Positions 40,479 to 47,311 of a DNA stretch of 64,000 nucleotides are shown piece by piece (position 1 is the stretch's first letter; every line of letters begins with the position of its first letter). The position numbers and the translations under genes were made by a program. The notes below the pieces were generated by a model, which saw only the letters and a list, made by a program, of their open reading frames with translations, was not told the origin of the DNA and made no database searches. This DNA comes from Nonomuraea harbinensis (GTDB lineage Bacteria; Actinomycetota; Actinomycetes; Streptosporangiales; Streptosporangiaceae). The stretch lies in assembly GCF_019396385.1 (NCBI RefSeq), contig NZ_JAHKRN010000045.1, forward strand, positions 1 through 64,000, given 5' to 3'.

Positions 40479-42032
40479 CTAGGAAGCTCCCGCCTGCGCC
40501 TTCAGGTCCCGCTTGACGATCTTGCCGGCCGCGTTCCTGGGCAGCTCGGTGACGACCTGCCACCGCCTGGGGACCTTGTAGCCCGCCAGGCCCGTCCGGC
40601 AGTGCGCCTCCAGCTCGGGGAAGAGGCTCTCGGGCGCGGCCTCGACGCCGCGGCGCAGCACGACGTAGGCCATGACCTCCTCGCCCCACCGCTCGGACGG
40701 GGAACCGACGACCGCCGCCTCGGCGACCGCCCCGTGCGTGGCCAGCACGTCCTCGATCTCGCGCGGGTAGACGTTCAGGCCGCCCGAGATGATCATGTCC
40801 TTCTTGCGGTCCACGACGTGCACGTAGCCCTCCTCGTCCCGGACGACGATGTCGCCGCAGGTCAGGAAGCCGTCCTCGGTCGTGCACGCGGCGGTGGCCG
40901 CCGGGTCGTCGTGGTAGCCGTTCATCAGGAAGGGGGAGCGGCTGAACAGCTCGCCCGGCTCGCCGGGGCCGGCCGGCGCACCCGACGGGTCCACCACCCG
41001 CAGCTCCGTCATGTACCAGGCGTGGCCCACCGAGCCCGGCTTGCGGTGCTGGTCCACCGGGCGCAGGTTGGTCACGATGCCGGCCTCCGTGGACCCGTAC
41101 AGCTCGTGCACGCCGCACGCGGGGAACGTCTCCATGACCCACTGCTTCAGCGTCCAGGGCAGCGCGGCGGCGTTGAAGTAGAGCGTGTCGAGGCTGCTCA
41201 GGTCGTGGCCCGCGAGCTTGCCGTCGTCCATCGTACGGAGCATCTGCGCGTGGGTCGGCACCAGGAACACCGACCGCGCCCGGTCCCGCTCCACCAGGTG
41301 CAGCAGCGCCTCCGGGTCCCATTTGCGGAGCATGGTGACGGTGCCGCCGGTGTAGACCGGCGCGTACCCGAAGGCGAACCCGGCCCCGTGGTACATCGGG
41401 GCCACCGCCACCGACACCCGGCCGGCGCCCAGCCCCCACTCCAGTGCCGAGCAGTAGAAGGTGAGCGACCGGCTCCGATGACTGATCACCACGCCCTTGG
41501 GCCGCCCGGTCGTGCCGGAGGTGTAGGTGATGCAGAACGGGTCGAGCTCGTCCACCCGCACCCCGGGATCGGCCGCGCGGGCCGCGGCCAGCTCCTCCTC
41601 GTACGGCCGCCCGGCCTGCGCGCCGTCGATGGACAGCGCCGTCAGCCGCAGCTCCTCGATCGCGTCGCCCACCGTGGCGGCGCAGGCGTCGTCCAGGACG
41701 ATCGCGCGGCTGCCCGAGTGCTCCAGGATGTAGCGGGCCTCGCCCGCCGTGAGCCTCGGGTTCAGCGGCACCATCACCAGGCCCGCCTTGGCGACGCCCG
41801 CGGCGATCTCGGGGTACTCCAGCCGGTTGCCGAGCAGCACCGCCACCCGGTCGCCGGTCGTCAGGCCCCGGGCCAGCAGCGCGCACGCCAGACGGTTGGC
41901 GCGCTCGTCGAGCGCGGCGTAGGTGAGGGTGCGTTCCCCGTCGATCACCGCGGTCGCCGAGGGGGTGGCGCGGGCGAACTCGCGCACCCCGCCCGCGATC
42001 GACAGGGGGGCGCCTCCACGGAGGACGGGCAT
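40479..42032 (-). CDS. AMP-dependent acyl-CoA synthetase/ligase
   Basis: A 517-residue ANL-superfamily enzyme. Motifs are the phosphate loop Y-T-S-G-T-T-G-R-P-K-G (170-180), Y-G-S-T-E-A-G, the Y-x-x-G-D motif variant T-C-G-D, the hinge D-R-K-K-D-M-I and catalytic Lys504 in N-A-A-G-K. It would activate the pathway's carboxylic acid to an acyl-CoA. The ATG is preceded by a GGAAGAGA site. It is second in a minus operon after the VOC gene (30 nt apart) under operator site 10. Confidence 0.94.
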   Translation of the reverse strand: MPVLRGGAPLSIAGGVREFARATPSATAVIDGERTLTYAALDERANRLACALLARGLTTGDRVAVLLGNRLEYPEIAAGVAKAGLVMVPLNPRLTAGEARYILEHSGSRAIVLDDACAATVGDAIEELRLTALSIDGAQAGRPYEEELAAARAADPGVRVDELDPFCITYTSGTTGRPKGVVISHRSRSLTFYCSALEWGLGAGRVSVAVAPMYHGAGFAFGYAPVYTGGTVTMLRKWDPEALLHLVERDRARSVFLVPTHAQMLRTMDDGKLAGHDLSSLDTLYFNAAALPWTLKQWVMETFPACGVHELYGSTEAGIVTNLRPVDQHRKPGSVGHAWYMTELRVVDPSGAPAGPGEPGELFSRSPFLMNGYHDDPAATAACTTEDGFLTCGDIVVRDEEGYVHVVDRKKDMIISGGLNVYPREIEDVLATHGAVAEAAVVGSPSERWGEEVMAYVVLRRGVEAAPESLFPELEAHCRTGLAGYKVPRRWQVVTELPRNAAGKIVKRDLKAQAGAS

Positions 42033-42062
42033 GGTCTCTTCCTTACGTCGGAGTGGGGGAAG

Positions 42063-43034
42063 TCAGCCGCGTGGCTGCCAGAGGGTGACGGAGATGCCGT
42101 TCGGGGTGTCGGCGGCGGCCACCAGGGCGCGCCCGTGCAGCGGGTCGTCGGTCTCGGCGGGGGAGGCCGTCACCGTGCCGCCGGTCGCGCGGACGCTCTC
42201 CAGCGCGGCCTCCAGGTCCCGGGTCCGCACCGACCAGCCGGTGTGGCCCAGCGAGCGGGCCGGGCGCTGGGTGGCCCGCCGGTCCACGCGGTGCTCGGTG
42301 GCGGCGCTGGTGACCTCGATCCTGGCGGTCTTCTCCCCGGCCAGGAACGCCAGCCGCATCTCGGTGCCCGGCGGCAGGCCCGCCACCTCGTCGAAGCCGG
42401 GGGCGGAGAAGACCACGTCGTACCAGACGGCCATGCCCAGGCCGTCAGGCCCCCAGAACGCGACCTCGGAGTCGGGGTCGGACACATGGCAGACGACGGA
42501 GGTCAGCTCGGTGTAGGGGCGCGCGGGGTCGGCGGCCCACGCCTCGGTGCCGCGGACCGCGGCCGGCTGCACGAACACCACGACCGTGCCGTCCGGCGCC
42601 GGGCAGACGCCCTGCGTGACCTGCACCTCGCGGTCCCCGACGCTGACGCCGTACGTGGTCGGCGCGGTGGTCCAGGCGCGGCCGGAGGCGGCGAAGCCCG
42701 CGTGCGCGGCCTCGATGTCGCGGGCGTACATGTCGATGCCGACCAGGCCGACGTCGAGGTTGTGCGGCGGCTGTGCGGGGGCGAGCGGCTCCGGCACGCG
42801 CACCAGGTGGATCCGCCCGGTGCCGGCCCCGGCCGCGGCCAGCGCCATCACCTCGACGTCCGCGGGGCCCGACCCCCACAGCGGGCCGGCGACCGACCCG
42901 GGCACCACGCCCTCGCCGGCCACCCCGTAGCCCAGCACGTCGCGGAAGAGTTCGAGGTGCGGGCCGAAGTCGGTGACGCCGACGATCGCGGCGGTGATCC
43001 CCTCGACCAGTGGCTCTCGGTCGTTCTCGGTCAC
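42063..43034 (-). CDS. VOC-superfamily protein, two tandem domains (copy 5)
   Basis: A 323-residue double-VOC protein, close paralogue of the 5981-6946 product (shared I-T-A-A-I/V, V-T/A-D-F-G-P-H-L and L-T-S-V-V-C-H-V segments). Its C-terminal strand reads N-G-I-S-V-T-L-W-Q, where copy 2 has H-V-E-L-W-Q, so the acidic ligand is lost in this copy. Perhaps the two copies differ in metal use. GTG 43034 has GGAGG four bases upstream. First gene of the operon with the acyl-CoA synthetase. Confidence 0.85.
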   Translation of the reverse strand: MTENDREPLVEGITAAIVGVTDFGPHLELFRDVLGYGVAGEGVVPGSVAGPLWGSGPADVEVMALAAAGAGTGRIHLVRVPEPLAPAQPPHNLDVGLVGIDMYARDIEAAHAGFAASGRAWTTAPTTYGVSVGDREVQVTQGVCPAPDGTVVVFVQPAAVRGTEAWAADPARPYTELTSVVCHVSDPDSEVAFWGPDGLGMAVWYDVVFSAPGFDEVAGLPPGTEMRLAFLAGEKTARIEVTSAATEHRVDRRATQRPARSLGHTGWSVRTRDLEAALESVRATGGTVTASPAETDDPLHGRALVAAADTPNGISVTLWQPRG

Positions 43035-43056
43035 ATGCCCTCCGGGGAGCGAGGCT

Positions 43057-43127
43057 GTTCCTGTTTGCGGAACAGTGTTCCATTTTGGCTAGTTGTCACG
43101 CTAAGCTCGCCGCCATCTACCTGTCAA
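43057..43127 (-). promoter_or_regulatory. Promoter with tripartite operator, site 10
   Basis: Minus strand: TTGACA (43122-43127), 18-nt spacer, TAGCGT (43098-43103), then GGAAC-act-GTTCC-(7 nt)-GGAAC at 43057-43081. All three half-sites are of the GGAAC/GTTCC type. The gap also separates the divergent 43152 gene. Confidence 0.8.
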
Positions 43128-43151
43128 CCGCCGCTGTGACCAGGAGGAATC

Positions 43152-43598
43152 ATGCGCGCAGGAGTCCCCGGAATGCCGATCATGGACAAGCACCTCGGAG
43201 AGTGGCGTGGGGAGTACATCCACGTCGACGCCGATGGCAAGATCGTCGACCGGCACGCCTCCCACCTGTACTGCAGGATCCCCGAGGACGGCTCGTTCAG
43301 CTTCATCCAGACCAACACCTACACCTGGGACGACGGCCGCCAGGAGGTGTTCGACTTCGGCGGGCGCGTGGAGAACGAGATCGCCTACTTCGACACCGAG
43401 CGGATCACCGGCGAGATGAGCCAGGTGGACGACCTGACGATCGTGCTGACGTGGTCGTACAAGGACGACCCCGACAATTACCTGTACGAGCTCATCCAGC
43501 TGTCCCGCGACGGCAGGCACAAGTGCCGCACCTGGCACTGGATGGACGGCGACCGCCTCGTCAAGCGGACGATCATCTCCGAGACCAAGGTCGCCTGA
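43152..43598 (+). CDS. Small conserved protein of unknown function (~150 aa family, copy 3)
   Basis: A 148-residue beta-rich protein. It begins with H-L-G-E-W-R-G-E-Y-I-H and ends W-H-W-M-D-G-D-R-L, following the same strand layout as the 369-827 and 27107-27571 products but with lower similarity. A good AGGAGGA precedes the ATG. It is transcribed divergently from the VOC/acyl-CoA synthetase operon and is the last gene of the catabolic cluster. Function unknown. Confidence 0.78.
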   Translation: MRAGVPGMPIMDKHLGEWRGEYIHVDADGKIVDRHASHLYCRIPEDGSFSFIQTNTYTWDDGRQEVFDFGGRVENEIAYFDTERITGEMSQVDDLTIVLTWSYKDDPDNYLYELIQLSRDGRHKCRTWHWMDGDRLVKRTIISETKVA

Positions 43599-43617
43599 AC
43601 CGGCGTCACCCGCGGCT

Positions 43618-44067
43618 TCACACGCGGCGGACCAGCGTCAGGACGGCCAGCAGGACCACCGCGAACGCCGACGCCAGCGCCGCGTACCAGCCGTAGCGGA
43701 TCACCGGCTCGACCGAGAGCAGCTCGCCCACGTCGAGCGAGACCCGGTCGGCCGGGCCGCGCGGGGAGGACACGAACATCACCAGCGCCAGCATCGCCAG
43801 CGCCCCCGGCACCGCCGCCACGGCCGCGAGCCTCGGCCGGGCCAGCATCCCGGTGATGCCGCAGCCGATCGCCGCCACCCCGGCGAGCAGGGCGTAGACG
43901 CCGAGCAGGTCGTCGATGCCGCGCGTGTCGCTGGTGATCGCGCCGCCGATGACGGCGCTGCTGGCCCGCACCCCCGACCACGGCAGCACCGCGCACAACG
44001 CCAGCACCGCCCCGGCCAGCGTGATCCCCGCCGCGTAACTGCGGCTGCCCGCCCTGGCTTCGGCCAC
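43618..44067 (-). CDS. Small membrane protein, four predicted segments
   Basis: About 149 residues with four hydrophobic segments: near the N-terminus (A-G-I-T-L-A-G-A-V-L-A-L-C), around the G-V-Y-A-L-L-A-G-V-A stretch, A-V-P-G-A-L-A-M-L-A-L-V, and at the C-terminus. No motif recognised. GTG 44067 is a tentative start; ATG 44103 in the same frame is the alternative, and neither has a clear ribosome site. It sits between the catabolic cluster and urease. Confidence 0.6.
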   Translation of the reverse strand: MAEARAGSRSYAAGITLAGAVLALCAVLPWSGVRASSAVIGGAITSDTRGIDDLLGVYALLAGVAAIGCGITGMLARPRLAAVAAVPGALAMLALVMFVSSPRGPADRVSLDVGELLSVEPVIRYGWYAALASAFAVVLLAVLTLVRRV

Positions 44068-44070
44068 ACG

Positions 44071-44315
44071 ATCACGATAAGCCGCACCGGGCACCCGCAC
44101 CATGCACCGCCACCCACTCGTCACCGTCAGGCACCATCCCGACCGCCCTCTTCCCGGGCTTCCCCGGAACATCTCCACAACCGGCCCTCGTGGGACGTCG
44201 CGGGCGGGTGCGCTCGTGGGTGCTCTTCTGGGTTGTCACCTCTGCGGGGCGTCGTGGGCGGGTGTGCTCGTGGGTCCTCCCGGGGGGGTCGTACCTGTTG
44301 ATGTTTCGTGGGTGT
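44071..44315. other. Gap with two 28-bp direct repeats, no gene seen
   Basis: Between the small membrane protein and the ureD stop. Two imperfect 28-bp copies (44194-44221 and 44248-44275, three to four differences) occur 54 nt apart. The period is a multiple of three, as in the coding repeats of this genome, but no convincing reading frame covers it. Confidence 0.5.
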
Positions 44316-45131
44316 TCATCGTGGTCGGCCTTCCTCGGGGGCCTGTGGGCCGTTGAGCACGGTGGACTCGCCCCAGCGCAGCCTGGCGCGCAGTTCGACC
44401 GCGTCGGCGGCCAGTGCGGACACCAGCGTGCCCGGCCCGGCCAGGGGCAGCACGGCGACGCCATCCGCCACCAGGGCCTCCGGCGGGGCGGCCGGGCCCG
44501 TGATGAGCGTCGTGCCCACACAGGAGGCGCCGCCGAAGACGGCGGGGGAGGAGTTCAGCGCCTCCTCTCCCACGGTGAACTCCTGTCTCAGCAGCGGCCG
44601 GCCGCCGACCGTGGCGTCGAAGCGGGTATGGCAGCGTCCCGGCCGCTCCCCGTACCGCCCGAAGACGATCTCCTCCCGCCACAGCACCCGCGCGCCCGGC
44701 GCGAGCTTGAGCCGTACGGACATGCGATGGAAGCACCCGGCGGCCAGCACGGTCGGCTCCGGCGTGAACCGGAGCGTCGCCCCCTCGCCCACCACGGCGG
44801 TGATGAGCATCGACGACTCGCCCCGCCCCGGCAGGACGAGCGTGCTCGCCACCGACCCCACCTCCAGCGTGGTACCCGCCGCGACGACCAGATCGAGCGC
44901 CAGGTCGTCACCCCCCAGAGGCCCGGCCGCCGTGGAGACCAGATGCACGGCCGCCTCCCCGGTCTGCCGCAACGTCAGCGGAGGATCGGAACGCAACAAC
45001 GAGATCACGGTCCCACCCCCCACCACCCCGCCGCCCCGCCCACCGGACGATCCCGCAGCGCCCGCGCCGGCCGCTCGGCCATCGGACGGTCTCGTTGCCA
45101 GGGTGGTGGCGATGGCGGCTCTGGCGCGCAT
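44316..45131 (-). CDS. ureD: Urease accessory protein UreD
   Basis: A 271-residue UreD/UreH: the core has S-L-L-R-S-D-P-P-L-T-L-R-Q-T-G-E-A-A, A-G-P-L-G-G-D-D and G-C-F-H-R, the family pattern. UreD scaffolds UreF and UreG on apo-urease for nickel insertion. The first ~40 residues are Gly/Ala-rich and non-conserved. ATG 45131 follows the ureG stop after one base, so it is last in the urease operon ureABCFGD. Confidence 0.9.
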   Translation of the reverse strand: MRARAAIATTLATRPSDGRAAGAGAAGSSGGRGGGVVGGGTVISLLRSDPPLTLRQTGEAAVHLVSTAAGPLGGDDLALDLVVAAGTTLEVGSVASTLVLPGRGESSMLITAVVGEGATLRFTPEPTVLAAGCFHRMSVRLKLAPGARVLWREEIVFGRYGERPGRCHTRFDATVGGRPLLRQEFTVGEEALNSSPAVFGGASCVGTTLITGPAAPPEALVADGVAVLPLAGPGTLVSALAADAVELRARLRWGESTVLNGPQAPEEGRPR

Positions 45132-45132
45132 G

Positions 45133-45795
45133 TCAGGCGTACTCGTGGCGCCAGGACTTGACCTGGTCCGTCACCCAGGCGGCCACCTCGGCCACGGCGG
45201 GTTCCTGCCTGACCGAGGTGAACAGCACCGGCCTGCCGCCGCGCACCGCCGCCGCGTCCCGGTCCATGACGCCCAGGTCCGCGCCCACCATCGGGGCCAG
45301 GTCCGTCTTGTTGACCACCAGCAGGTCGGCCGCGGTGACGCCGGGACCGCCCTTGCGCGGCACCTTGTCCCCGCCGGACACGTCCAGGACGAAGATCTGC
45401 CGGTCGGCCAGCCCACGGCTGAACGTCGCCGTCAGGTTGTCACCGCCGCTCTCCACGATGACCAGGTCGAGCGGGCCGAAGCGGTGTTCGAGCGTCTCCA
45501 CGGCGTCCAGGTTGGCGGCGATGTCGTCGCGGATGGCGGTGTGCGGGCAGCAGCCGGTCTCGACGGCGGCGATGCGCTCCTCGTCGAGCACGCCGGCCCT
45601 TCGCAGGAAGTCGGCGTCCTCCGTGGTGTAGATGTCGTTGGTCACCACGCCGAGCTGCAGCGACGGACCGAGGGCCCGGCACAGCGCGGCCACCAGGGCC
45701 GTCTTGCCGCTGCCGACGGGACCGCCGACCCCGAGCCGCAGCGCCCTGCCGTGGCCGTCGGGGGCGTGATGGTGGTCGTCGTGGTTGGCGCCCAT
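45133..45795 (-). CDS. ureG: Urease accessory GTPase UreG
   Basis: A 220-residue SIMIBI GTPase. P-loop G-P-V-G-S-G-K-T (25-32), the metal motif C-P-H (83-85), E-S-G-G-D-N-L and N-K-T-D are all present. It delivers Ni2+ to urease on GTP hydrolysis. The N-terminus contains a His-rich stretch (H-D-D-H-H-H near 5-10), which may bind nickel in the absence of ureE in this operon. AGGAGG precedes the ATG; the ureF stop is 16 nt upstream. Confidence 0.97.
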   Translation of the reverse strand: MGANHDDHHHAPDGHGRALRLGVGGPVGSGKTALVAALCRALGPSLQLGVVTNDIYTTEDADFLRRAGVLDEERIAAVETGCCPHTAIRDDIAANLDAVETLEHRFGPLDLVIVESGGDNLTATFSRGLADRQIFVLDVSGGDKVPRKGGPGVTAADLLVVNKTDLAPMVGADLGVMDRDAAAVRGGRPVLFTSVRQEPAVAEVAAWVTDQVKSWRHEYA

Positions 45796-45811
45796 GTCGC
45801 GGGGTTCCTCC

Positions 45812-47311
45812 TTATGAGACGAAAAGTCTGACCGTCGCGTGCGCGTGCCGCTCGGCCAGCAGGTCCAGTCCTGGCGCGGACGGCGCCCCCAGCGCCGCCC
45901 ATCCGCCCTCCTCCACCCCCGGATCAGCGGAGTATCCCGCCAGCCCGGAACATCCACAGCCTCCTCGCGCCGCACACCCATCCACCTCAGGGACCCCCAC
46001 CCCGTCCACCTCAGCAGCCCCGAACCCACCGGGTTCGTGAAGCCCGGCCGTGGAGGGCAGGAAAGTCCCGATCCCGCCCGGCTCGTGAAGCCCGGCCTCG
46101 GGTGGCTCGGGAGTCCCGATCCCGCCCCGCTCGTGAAGCCCGGCCTCGGAAAGCTGGGTAGTTCCGATCCCGCGCGGTTCAGGAAGCCCGGCCTCGGCCT
46201 GCTGGAGAGCCCCCGCCGCGTCCGGTTTGTGACGAGCGATCTCGTTCGGCTTGGGGAGCTTGGCATCGGCCGGTTCGGGAGTCTCCATCGCGGCCGGTTC
46301 GGGCTGGGTGGTCTCCTGCGGCTGGGGGAGCCTCGAACCCGCAGGTTCGGAAATCTCTGTCGCACCTGGTTCGGGCTGGGCGATGTCGTGCGGCCGGAGG
46401 AGCCCGGTGTCGGTCGGTTCGGGAGCCTTCGTCCCAGACGGCTTGGGATGGGTGGTCCCGTTCGGCTTGGGGAACTTGGTTCTGGCTGGTTCGGTGAGGG
46501 CGGTCAGGTCGGGTGTGAGGTCGGCGAGGATGCCGTGCACGGCCACCGGGTCGAGGCCGAGCAGGCGCACCGCCGCCGTGGCCGGGCCGGTGATCGCGTG
46601 ATAGGCCGCCGCCAGTGCGGCGTCCCCGGGTGTGGCTCCCGCCGCGTGCGCCGCCGCGCCGAGAGCGATCGGGTGGTGCGGGCTCGGGACCTCCCGGGCC
46701 AGCTCGTCGAGCACCGGTGACGGCCACAGTCGCCGCGCCACCCGCAGTAGCAGCCTCCCCTGCAACCGCGCGGCCTCCCGCTGCGCGGGCGACGCCGTCC
46801 GTGCATCGGCCTCTGCGTCCAGCAGCTCCCAGGAGAAGCGCACCCCACCGACCGGCGAAACCCCATCTCCCCGTACGGTGCCGCTCGCCGAGCAAGGGGA
46901 TGCCCGCGACAGGCCCTTCCGTACGGTGCCGTCCCCCGAACGAGGGGAGCCGCCCGATGGGACTTCGCCCCGCACAGGGCTGGGGCCGCTGACCGTGGGG
47001 TGAGGGCTGGCCTCTCCGCGGACAAGGTCTCTCGGGTGCGAGGGGCATCCCGCAGGAGGGGATCCGTCCGGCGGGCGTGGTACGTCTGGGCGAAATTCAC
47101 CGCGTACGGGGGAGGCGGCGAAGGTGCAGGCGGCGGTGGCGAGGGTGGCGGCGAGGGCGCCGGCCGTGTGGAGGCGGCCCCGGAGGAACGACGACAGGGA
47201 CGGGAGGTCGTGGACCAGCCCCAGGGCGACCGCCTGCTCGACCCCGCCGGAGTGGGCGTGGCCGCCGGCCGGGAGGCGGGAGTCGGTGAGGAGGAGGATC
47301 GCCGGGTGCAT
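45812..47311 (-). CDS. ureF: Urease accessory protein UreF with two large low-complexity insertions
   Basis: 499 residues, about twice the usual ~225. Conserved UreF segments are present in order: L-L-T-D-S-R-L-P-A-G-G-H-A-H-S-G-G (8-23), W-E-L-L-D-A-E-A-D-A-R (161-171), L-L-G-L-D-P-V-A-V-H-G near 250 and the C-terminal L-L-A-E-R-H-A and V-R-L-F-V-S. Insert 1 (~66-160) is Pro/Arg/Gly-rich; insert 2 (~277-470) is Pro/Glu/Gly-rich with 24- and 16-residue repeats. The frame is open throughout and the C-terminal motif is kept, so the protein is probably functional. ATG overlaps the ureC stop by one base. Confidence 0.9.
   Translation of the reverse strand: MHPAILLLTDSRLPAGGHAHSGGVEQAVALGLVHDLPSLSSFLRGRLHTAGALAATLATAACTFAASPVRGEFRPDVPRPPDGSPPAGCPSHPRDLVRGEASPHPTVSGPSPVRGEVPSGGSPRSGDGTVRKGLSRASPCSASGTVRGDGVSPVGGVRFSWELLDAEADARTASPAQREAARLQGRLLLRVARRLWPSPVLDELAREVPSPHHPIALGAAAHAAGATPGDAALAAAYHAITGPATAAVRLLGLDPVAVHGILADLTPDLTALTEPARTKFPKPNGTTHPKPSGTKAPEPTDTGLLRPHDIAQPEPGATEISEPAGSRLPQPQETTQPEPAAMETPEPADAKLPKPNEIARHKPDAAGALQQAEAGLPEPRGIGTTQLSEAGLHERGGIGTPEPPEAGLHEPGGIGTFLPSTAGLHEPGGFGAAEVDGVGVPEVDGCAARGGCGCSGLAGYSADPGVEEGGWAALGAPSAPGLDLLAERHAHATVRLFVS
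46001..46192 (-). repeat. Four 48-bp tandem repeats in the ureF C-terminal insertion
   Basis: Units of 16 residues starting A-G-L-H-E-P-G-G-I-G-T (first copy A-G-L-P-E-P-R-G). A longer, more diverged 24-residue repeat (Q-P-E-P…L-P-Q-P) lies just N-terminal. Frame-preserving expansion. Confidence 0.85.

Noticed and set aside
1..43600. Secondary-metabolite biosynthesis cluster
   Set aside because: No PKS, NRPS, terpene synthase or RiPP genes; the enzyme set and ABC importers fit degradation.
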